Source: Prauserella alba (GTDB lineage: Bacteria; Actinomycetota; Actinomycetes; Mycobacteriales; Pseudonocardiaceae). Taken from it: a stretch of 64,000 nucleotides of DNA. Position 1 is the first letter of the stretch; every line of letters starts with the position of its first letter. The position numbers and the translations under genes were made by a program. The stretch lies in NCBI RefSeq assembly GCF_024171735.1, contig NZ_JAMTCH010000005.1:310001-374000 (forward strand), in the 5' to 3' direction. The notes beneath the pieces were generated by a model that was not told the DNA's origin, did not search any database, and saw nothing but the letters and a program-made list of their open reading frames with translations. Below, piece after piece: positions 33,964-44,609 of this stretch.

Positions 33964-34739
33964 CACCACGCACCTTCCGTAAGACGTTCCGCGACGCCGC
34001 CAGCGCCAGTGCGGCCATCGAACACCACCGATGGCTCTCCGAGCTCGACGCAGACGTGGATCTACCCGTGGTGGTTCAGAACATCGGCACCGTGGTCGAC
34101 TTCGAGTTCGTTACCGGACCCACCGCGACACCACGAGACGCCGCCGTCGTGGCCGAGACGCTCGGGCGAGTGCACCGAGCCGCGTGGGACGCCGGGCTGG
34201 ACCGCGTCGACGTGAACCAGCCGTATCTCCTACCGAGCGGGCACACGATCTCCGGATTCGCCCCGCCGCGCCGGGACCGCCTGCGTACGGCCCTCGCGTC
34301 CGTGTCGAGCCCACTGTCCGGCGATATCGTCGACCGCTGGCTCGCCGCGGATCTACCCGCTGCCCTGTACAAGGACGCCAACCCACGCAACGTGATCATC
34401 TCGCCCACGCGCGGTCCCGTCCTGGTCGACTTCGACACCCTCACACTCGCCCCCATCGGCTACGACCTCGCGAAATTCATCGTCACCCTCGCCATGACCT
34501 TCGGTGACCGCCCCCGCGAGCTAGTGCTCAACACACTCGAGACCTACCGCACAGCGATGGGAATCAGCGCGGCCGAATGCCCGCTGGAATACGTCCAAGT
34601 GTGGGCCGAACTCCACCACCTACTCACCGCCCCCTGGATCGGCCGCCACTACACCCACAGCTGGAAACACACCCGCCCCTGGACCGCTGGTGACGTCGTC
34701 GTAGCCGCCCGCACACCACTGCCATCAAGGAGTCGATAA
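33960..34739 (+). CDS. Aminoglycoside-phosphotransferase-like kinase (short N-lobe)
   Basis: A 259-residue APH/kinase-fold protein. The catalytic loop is YKDANPRNVIIS (Asp as base, Asn for metal) and the metal loop VLVDFDTLTLAPIGYDLAKF. The N-lobe is short and lacks an evident Gly-rich loop. Such proteins phosphorylate small molecules, often the product of an antibiotic cluster as self-protection. It overlaps the methyltransferase stop by 4 bp. A second APH-like gene follows two genes later. Confidence 0.76.
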   Translation: MTPRTFRKTFRDAASASAAIEHHRWLSELDADVDLPVVVQNIGTVVDFEFVTGPTATPRDAAVVAETLGRVHRAAWDAGLDRVDVNQPYLLPSGHTISGFAPPRRDRLRTALASVSSPLSGDIVDRWLAADLPAALYKDANPRNVIISPTRGPVLVDFDTLTLAPIGYDLAKFIVTLAMTFGDRPRELVLNTLETYRTAMGISAAECPLEYVQVWAELHHLLTAPWIGRHYTHSWKHTRPWTAGDVVVAARTPLPSRSR

Positions 34740-34743
34740 GCGC

Positions 34744-35406
34744 ATGCCCGTCACCACCGAGCTCATCCTCGCGCGCCACGGCGAGGCCCACTGCAACGTC
34801 GCCGGCATCGTCGGTGGCGAAGCGACCTGCACAGGCCTCACCGACCAGGGCCACGCTCAAGTCCGCCGGCTCGCCGTCCGCCTCGACCAGGAACACACCA
34901 CCGCGCCGATGAGTGCCCTCTACACAAGTCCACGACGACGGACCGTCGACACCGCCGCGCACCTCGCGGACCAGCTGAACCTCGAAACCCGCGTCGAGCC
35001 CGCCTTGCGCGGCCTCGACCACGGCGAGGCCGACGGACGGCCGTGGACGGCGATCAAGCGACGCTTCGGTGGCCGACCCCAGCAGTACCCGCATCGGCCC
35101 ATCGCCGCCGGGGCGGAAACGTGGAACGCGTTCATCTCGCGCTGCCGTGCCGTGCTCCGCAGGATCCTCGACAAGCACGAGGGCGAACGTGTCCTCATCG
35201 CGGCCCACGGCGAAACCATCGAAGCCAGCTTCGCGTTGTTCCTCCCACTCCCGCTCGACGACACCGAGCTGGCAGGACAGATCACCGGTCATTCGTGCTT
35301 GACGCGGTGGCAGCGTCACCGCAACACGTTCGGGCACGACGTCTGGATGTTGGCGGGCCACAACGACACGAACCACCTTCGCTCACCGATGGAGGTGATC
35401 ACGTGA
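34744..35406 (+). CDS. Histidine phosphatase family protein
   Basis: A 220-residue phosphatase with the catalytic LARHGEAHCN (His12), LYTSPRRRTVDTA, LDHGEADG and the second His in VLIAAHGETIEA. It is of the phosphoglycerate-mutase/CobC type. In this operon it may remove the phosphate from a nucleotide intermediate or reverse a kinase used for self-protection. GTGA overlap with the next gene. Confidence 0.9.
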   Translation: MPVTTELILARHGEAHCNVAGIVGGEATCTGLTDQGHAQVRRLAVRLDQEHTTAPMSALYTSPRRRTVDTAAHLADQLNLETRVEPALRGLDHGEADGRPWTAIKRRFGGRPQQYPHRPIAAGAETWNAFISRCRAVLRRILDKHEGERVLIAAHGETIEASFALFLPLPLDDTELAGQITGHSCLTRWQRHRNTFGHDVWMLAGHNDTNHLRSPMEVIT

Positions 35407-36254
35407 GCCACGAATCCGACAAACTTGCGCGCCTCCGTGACCTCGCGGAGTCCGCGCTCCACACGCCCGTAGAGATCGCTACCGGTCAGCTCGGTCATGC
35501 CACCGGCACCGTGGTGAAAATGCGAGGACGCGGCGTCGATCTCATCGCCAAGCTGCACCGGTCACCGTCCCTGCATGAGCGGGAGGTGCACGCCTACCGC
35601 GCGTGGACACCGCACCTTGGTTCGGCTGCCCCGGAGCTCATCGCCGTAGCACCCGAGCTGCACGGGATCGTCATCACCGCACTCCCAGGAACGCCGCTGG
35701 ACACCCAATCGCTAGGCCCCGACGACGAACGCGACGCGCATCGCGATGCTGGCCGCATCCTCGCACGACTGCATTCCCTTCCCGCTCAAGCCGCCGCCAG
35801 CGACATGACCGACTACTTGGCCGACCGTGGCGAACACTGGCTCGCTCGGCTCGGCCACCACATCACCCAGCACGACGCCCACCTCGTACGCGAACACCTT
35901 CGTCTTCTCCGATCAACCACGCACGCCCGCGTCGCGCCTTGCCATCTGGACTTCCAACCACGAAACCTGTTGTGGCACACCGACCGACGCACCCGCGTCA
36001 TCGACTTCGAGAACAGCCGCGAAGACCTCGCCGCCCGAGACCTGGCACGCCTCGCGACACGAATATGGCCCCAGCGGCCAGACCTGCGCGAGGCGTTCCT
36101 CGACGCCTATGGCCCGCTGGACACCAACGACACCGCCGTGCTGCACCACGTCACGGCCCTCGAAGCCGTCACGAGCATGGCGCACGGACTCCAACACGGA
36201 GACGACTACCTCGTCGACCTCGGCCGCCGACTCCTCGCCAACCTCGGCCACTGA
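35403..36254 (+). CDS. APH-like phosphotransferase
   Basis: A 283-residue kinase-fold protein. The N-lobe has VEIATGQLGHATGTVVKMRG and a Lys in DLIAKLHRS; the C-lobe has the catalytic CHLDFQPRNLLW and the metal loop TRVIDFENSREDLAARDLARL. It resembles aminoglycoside/homoserine-type phosphotransferases. GTG 35403 overlaps the previous stop. Paired with the phosphatase upstream, it may phosphorylate the pathway intermediate or the finished product. Confidence 0.82.
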   Translation: MSHESDKLARLRDLAESALHTPVEIATGQLGHATGTVVKMRGRGVDLIAKLHRSPSLHEREVHAYRAWTPHLGSAAPELIAVAPELHGIVITALPGTPLDTQSLGPDDERDAHRDAGRILARLHSLPAQAAASDMTDYLADRGEHWLARLGHHITQHDAHLVREHLRLLRSTTHARVAPCHLDFQPRNLLWHTDRRTRVIDFENSREDLAARDLARLATRIWPQRPDLREAFLDAYGPLDTNDTAVLHHVTALEAVTSMAHGLQHGDDYLVDLGRRLLANLGH

Positions 36255-36275
36255 GCATTGACGGGAGCACACCTC

Positions 36276-37589
36276 ATGGAAACCGTGACCGTCCTCGGCG
36301 CCGGCTACGTCGGACTAACCACCGCAGCATGCCTGGCCCACCTCGGCCACCGCGTCCACGCCATCGACGCGGACGCCGCGCGGGTTCACCGGCTCCAAGC
36401 TGGGGAGATCGACCTGCTCGAACCCGGCCTTCCCGAGATGGTCCGCGCACACCAGCAGACCGGTCACCTCAGTTTCTCCACTGACCCCGGGAGCCGGATC
36501 GGCGGTTCCGACGCCGTCTTACTCTGCCTGCCAACGCCAGCCCGTGTCGATGGTTCCGCCGACCTCGCAGCCGTCCGGAGTTGGCTGCCACATCTGCGTC
36601 GACACCTCTCGCCCGGCCGGCGGATCATCCTCAAATCCACCGTTCCACCAGGCACCCAACGGCAGCTCGTCACCGTCCTCGATCGCCCCGACATCGCGAT
36701 GATCAGCAACCCCGAATTCCTCCGCGAAGGACACGCGATTCACGACTGGCTGAACCCCGACCGCATCGTCATCGGCGCCGACGAACCCGAATCGACCCGC
36801 TACCTGTCCTCCCTCTACACCAGCCTCGACGCCCCAGTCGTCGAAACCGACCCGACAAGCGCCGAGCTCATCAAGTACGCGGCGAACACCTTCCTCGCGC
36901 TCAAGATCACCTACGCCAACACCCTGGCCGAGCTCTGCGAACACATCGGCGCCAACATCACCGACGTCCGCACCGGCATCGGACACGACCCCCGCATCGG
37001 AAACACTTACCTGGACGCAGGCCCCGGCTGGGGCGGTCCATGTCTACCCAAGGACGTCCGGGCACTGGTATCGACGGGCACCCGCACTACGACGGACCTC
37101 GGACTGCTCCACGCCCTGCTCGAAACGAACGCATATCACCAACGACGCATCGTCACCCTTGTCGAGCAACTCCTACCGCGTCCGCTCACCGGTGCGCGGG
37201 TCGCCGTACTTGGTCTCGCCTTCAAGGCCGCGACGAACGACCTGCGTGACTCCCCAGCTCTACATATCGCCAACCTGCTGGCGGCACGTCGAGCCCACGT
37301 CACCGCGTATGACCCCGCTATCGACGCCTCCGCCACGCCGACAGCCGGTCAGCTCACACTCACGGAAAGTGCAACCGCGGCAGTCGCGGGCGCCGACGTG
37401 GTCCTCGTACTGACGGAATGGCCGGAATTCGCCGAACTGCCGTGGCACCACCTTGCTAGGGACATGCGAGGCGACGTCGTGCTCGATACTCGTGGAAAAC
37501 TCGACCGTACGCTCCTGCGAGGGGCCGGTCTTCACCTCCGGACGCTCGGTGAACCGTTCAGCGAGATCGCGGCAGCAAGAACCGCATAA
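36276..37589 (+). CDS. UDP-glucose/GDP-mannose 6-dehydrogenase family
   Basis: A 437-residue NAD-dependent dehydrogenase that oxidises C6 of a nucleotide sugar to the acid. Motifs: GAGYVG near the N-terminus, LKSTVPPGT, NPEFLREGHA, conserved Lys200 in ELIKYAANTFLALK, and the catalytic Cys256 in GWGGPCLPKD. GGGAG precedes ATG 36276 by 9 bp. Last gene of the operon; its likely product UDP-glucuronate could feed the SDR epimerase and the glycosyltransferases. A TTA codon lies at 36519-36521. Confidence 0.9.
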   Translation: METVTVLGAGYVGLTTAACLAHLGHRVHAIDADAARVHRLQAGEIDLLEPGLPEMVRAHQQTGHLSFSTDPGSRIGGSDAVLLCLPTPARVDGSADLAAVRSWLPHLRRHLSPGRRIILKSTVPPGTQRQLVTVLDRPDIAMISNPEFLREGHAIHDWLNPDRIVIGADEPESTRYLSSLYTSLDAPVVETDPTSAELIKYAANTFLALKITYANTLAELCEHIGANITDVRTGIGHDPRIGNTYLDAGPGWGGPCLPKDVRALVSTGTRTTTDLGLLHALLETNAYHQRRIVTLVEQLLPRPLTGARVAVLGLAFKAATNDLRDSPALHIANLLAARRAHVTAYDPAIDASATPTAGQLTLTESATAAVAGADVVLVLTEWPEFAELPWHHLARDMRGDVVLDTRGKLDRTLLRGAGLHLRTLGEPFSEIAAARTA

Positions 37590-37828
37590 GTGTCTAGGCT
37601 GCCGAGTACCGTCTGGCACCGCCGTCGAGCCGGTTGAGGTCGCCAGCAGATCGGGAGCGCGATGCCGCGACGCATATCCCTGTTGTCAGCGCCGATCCCG
37701 ATCGAGGCGACGTGCCGCTACGAGGTCGCGGCTCGACTCGGTATCCTGACGATCATGCCGGTCAGATACCCGGCGCCGGCCACCGCCCGTACCGCGAATA
37801 CGACCCCCGCGTTGTCGATGCCCCGGGC

Positions 37829-38614
37829 TTACGCTTCTGCGACGAGGTCGACCTCGATGTGCCCGCCCTCCGGTACGCCGTCACCCCGCACCACGACACA
37901 CGACGCCGTGACCTCGACGGCCACACGCGGGCCGTCGGGCAGTCTCCCGGCGTACCGTCCGGCCGGAGGCATGGCCGCGTAGTCGTCCACCTTCAGAACT
38001 CCCTCGACGAGCGGGCCTTCGAGCCGGTGCGGTCGGCCGAGCGCGCGCTCGGCCGCCGCGAGGTCGCCATCCCGCACGCAGGTCCGGATGTACGTTGACG
38101 AGCACGGGGTGTCGCCGGCGACCGACAGCAGCTCGACGCCCTCTACGGCGAACCCGTGCCGCGCACCCGCCTCCCGTAGCGTTTCGACGTCACCGGAACC
38201 GCGACGGCCGAACGTGAAGTTTGCCCCAACGACCACGGACGCCGCGTGCAACCGCCCCACCAGTACGTCGGACACGAATTCCGCGGGCGACAGGTCCGCG
38301 AACGCCCGACTGAAGGGCAGTACACACACCTCGTCCACACCCTGGGACCAAGCGAGCCGGGCCCGCCGCTCGGGGCTGCACAGCGCCGCCGTGTCGCGCG
38401 TCGGTCCGACCACGCGTCCGGGGTGCGGGTCGAAGGTCACCAACACCGTCGGCAGCCCCTGGGCACACGCCCGTTGCAGCACCCGGGCGTGGCCGCGATG
38501 CATGCCGTCGAAGACCCCGAGAGTCACGGAACGTGGCTCCAGGTCGGCGGGCACGTCGGTGAGTCCCCACCACAGCGTGCCCGCGCGCTCGGCCACTCCG
38601 GCGGTTCGGGTCAT
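37829..38614 (-). CDS. FAD-synthetase-like nucleotidyltransferase (RibF N-terminal type)
   Basis: A 261-residue RibF-like protein. The adenylyltransferase motifs are present: LGVFDGMHRGHARVL, TFDPHPGRVVGP, VVGANFTFGRRGSGD and SSTYIRTCVRDGD. The C-terminal riboflavin-kinase half is shortened to ~70 residues; the RPHRLEGPLVEG strand is there, but the catalytic kinase region of bifunctional RibF (usually ~310-340 residues) is largely missing. It would make FAD from FMN, apt beside flavin-dependent oxygenases. A hairpin (38647-38691) lies between it and the dioxygenase gene upstream. Confidence 0.82.
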   Translation of the reverse strand: MTRTAGVAERAGTLWWGLTDVPADLEPRSVTLGVFDGMHRGHARVLQRACAQGLPTVLVTFDPHPGRVVGPTRDTAALCSPERRARLAWSQGVDEVCVLPFSRAFADLSPAEFVSDVLVGRLHAASVVVGANFTFGRRGSGDVETLREAGARHGFAVEGVELLSVAGDTPCSSTYIRTCVRDGDLAAAERALGRPHRLEGPLVEGVLKVDDYAAMPPAGRYAGRLPDGPRVAVEVTASCVVVRGDGVPEGGHIEVDLVAEA

Positions 38615-38646
38615 TACACCTCCTCGGATCGATCCACGTCCTCAGG

Positions 38647-38691
38647 CGCTGGGGTGGGCACGACGCGACCAGCGCCGCGCCCACCCCAGCG
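38647..38691 (-). terminator. Hairpin between dioxygenase and FAD-synthetase-like gene
   Basis: Perfect 13-bp arms CGCTGGGGTGGGC (38647-38659) and GCCCACCCCAGCG (38679-38691) with a 19-nt loop. It lies 7-51 bp downstream of the dioxygenase stop on the minus strand and before the next gene, so it is an intrinsic terminator or attenuator; no U-run is obvious. Confidence 0.65.
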
Positions 38692-38697
38692 GGCCGG

Positions 38698-41119
<2,422 letters not shown>

Positions 41120-41160
41120 CGCCTACTCCTTTTCGTGGTTGGAACGGTGGGATGCGGCCC

Positions 41161-41721
41161 TCACGCGGGAATGCGGGAGAACGCCACGTCGGACGGCAGC
41201 CCGAACCAGCTCGCCTCGGGGCAGTCCATGGACGCCACCCAGTGCGGCTGGGAATCGACGGTGCCGAGTTCGTGGAATCGACCGCCGAAGAACAGCAACG
41301 GCTCCGCGGATCCGAATTCGATGTCTGCCACCTCGCCGAGTACGAGCACGTGGTCACCTCCGTCATAGACGCGCCACGGCCGGCACGAGATCGTCGCCGC
41401 GTTGCCCAGCAGCACGGGCGCCGTCGGGCCGTGAGCCCATTCCGGTGGCCGCTCCTGCGGTTTGCCCGCGAAATGCCAGGCGACGTGCTGCTGTTTGGCC
41501 GACAGGATGTTCACGGCGAACGGCGCGTCGGTGAGATACCCGCCTGCCTTGGACGTACGGGTCAACGTCACCTGGCACAGCGCGGGTTCGAGGGACACGG
41601 CCGTGAACGCGTTCACCGTCGCCCCGTGCGGGGTGCCGTCCGGTGCTGCGCAGCTCACCACGGTCACGCCGGTCGCGAACCGGCCGAACCCGTCGCGTAC
41701 GAGGCGGGGGTCGAGTGTCAT
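41161..41721 (-). CDS. Flavin reductase (HpaC-like)
   Basis: A 186-residue flavin:NAD(P)H reductase domain protein: RDGFGRFATGVTVVSC, HGATVNAFTAVSLEPALCQV, FAVNILSAKQQHVAWHFAG. It supplies FADH2 to the HpaB-type oxygenase encoded next. ATG 41721 has GGAGG 8 bp upstream; longer frames would run through the hairpin at 41758-41797 and are rejected. Confidence 0.88.
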   Translation of the reverse strand: MTLDPRLVRDGFGRFATGVTVVSCAAPDGTPHGATVNAFTAVSLEPALCQVTLTRTSKAGGYLTDAPFAVNILSAKQQHVAWHFAGKPQERPPEWAHGPTAPVLLGNAATISCRPWRVYDGGDHVLVLGEVADIEFGSAEPLLFFGGRFHELGTVDSQPHWVASMDCPEASWFGLPSDVAFSRIPA

Positions 41722-41757
41722 CGCGGATACCTCCATGCCGCATCGACGTGTGGAACC

Positions 41758-41797
41758 GGCGGTCCCGGCCGCGGGGACGACCACGGCCGGGACCGCC
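41758..41797 (-). terminator. Hairpin between alpha/beta hydrolase and flavin reductase genes
   Basis: Perfect 13-bp arms GGCGGTCCCGGCC (41758-41770) and GGCCGGGACCGCC (41785-41797), 14-nt loop. It lies just after the hydrolase stop and before the reductase ribosome binding site, so it may attenuate or stabilise within the operon transcript. Confidence 0.6.
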
Positions 41798-41804
41798 GAA
41801 GCGA

Positions 41805-42737
41805 TCACCGGAGTCGGTCGCGGAGGAAATCGACGGCGGCACGGTGCAGTTCCTCGCTGCGCGGCACGGCACCGGACATCCAGAACACGCCGTGGACGAG
41901 GCCGTCGAACCGGCGCACGGTCGCCTCGGCACCCGCCTTTCGCAGGGAGTCGCCGAACTGTTCCGCCTCGTCCCGCAACGTGTCGTACTCATTGGTGAGG
42001 ATCAGCGTCGGCGCCAGCGAACCGAGCGATGGTGCCCCGGCGATGTTCAGCCGCGGATCGGCAACGTCATCGGGCCCGTTGACATACTGCGCTCTGAACC
42101 ACTCCAGTGCAGCCAGGTGGATGATGTAGCCCTCGGCATACTCGCGCCGGGACGCGGTGTCGGCTGCCGGGTCGATGAGCGGGTAGACCATGACGTGCGC
42201 CGCTACGTCCGGTCCACCCGTTTCGCGGGCGCGCAGCGCGGCCGACACGACGAGGTTTCCGCCGACGCTGTCGCCGAGCACGGCCAGCCGTTCCGGGTCG
42301 CCGCCGTACGATCCGATCTCCTTGCCGACCCACTGCAACGCCGCGAAGACGTCGTCGTGTGCAGCGGGGAACTTCGCTTCCGGGGCACGACGGTAGGTGA
42401 CCGTGACGACGATTGCGCCGAGGTCGTCGGCGAGGAATCGTGCCGGCGAATCGACCACGTCGAGGTCGCCGCCCACGAAGCCACCGCCGTGGGCGTAGAA
42501 CACGACCGGCAGCGGCGCGCTCGTACCGGTGTCGGGAACATAGATGCGCGCACATTGGCCGGCCTCGTCGCCGTACGAGACGTCGACGACCCGCGAGACC
42601 TGTGGACCCGGCTTCTGCAAACCAACGAAACTCTCGACGGCCTCGCGGGTTGCCGCGACGCCGACCTTCTCGAACGACTGGAAACCCTGTTGCTGCAATC
42701 CGTTCAGCAGCTCCTGAACGGCGGGGTCGAGCGGCAT
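41805..42737 (-). CDS. Alpha/beta hydrolase (HSL/carboxylesterase family)
   Basis: A 310-residue hydrolase. The oxyanion-hole motif is YAHGGGFVGGD and the nucleophile Ser lies in LGDSVGGNLV; acid and base residues lie near NEYDTLRDE and DGLVHGVF. It matches hormone-sensitive-lipase-type esterases. Between a Baeyer-Villiger-type monooxygenase and an aromatic hydroxylase, its probable task is to split the aryl ester formed by the former into a phenol and an acid. AAGGAG precedes the ATG. Confidence 0.88.
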   Translation of the reverse strand: MPLDPAVQELLNGLQQQGFQSFEKVGVAATREAVESFVGLQKPGPQVSRVVDVSYGDEAGQCARIYVPDTGTSAPLPVVFYAHGGGFVGGDLDVVDSPARFLADDLGAIVVTVTYRRAPEAKFPAAHDDVFAALQWVGKEIGSYGGDPERLAVLGDSVGGNLVVSAALRARETGGPDVAAHVMVYPLIDPAADTASRREYAEGYIIHLAALEWFRAQYVNGPDDVADPRLNIAGAPSLGSLAPTLILTNEYDTLRDEAEQFGDSLRKAGAEATVRRFDGLVHGVFWMSGAVPRSEELHRAAVDFLRDRLR

Positions 42738-42770
42738 GCGACTACTCCTTCGTAGACGGTGAAGTGGTGG

Positions 42771-44432
<1,662 letters not shown>

Positions 44433-44514
44433 GGCAAACCTGCCTCTCTCGAGTGGTGACCGACTTTGTGCAGGTCAGACTGCGGTGGCCAGTGGGGCTG
44501 CGACAGGGCGAGAT

Positions 44515-44535
44515 CACCCCATTCACCACCCCATT
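44515..44535. promoter_or_regulatory. Direct repeat CACCCCATT x2 in divergent control region
   Basis: CACCCCATT occurs at 44515-44523 and 44527-44535, a 12-bp period, in the 177-bp region between the BVMO gene and the ATPase-LuxR regulator. Repeats of this kind are common binding sites for LuxR/MalT-type activators; binding is not shown. Confidence 0.4.
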
Positions 44536-44609
44536 GGCCCGTCGGCCGTTACCCGGGTGGCCCGGTACGTGCGATCCTGCTGGGACGCACGACGGCACGA
44601 GGAGGTGTC

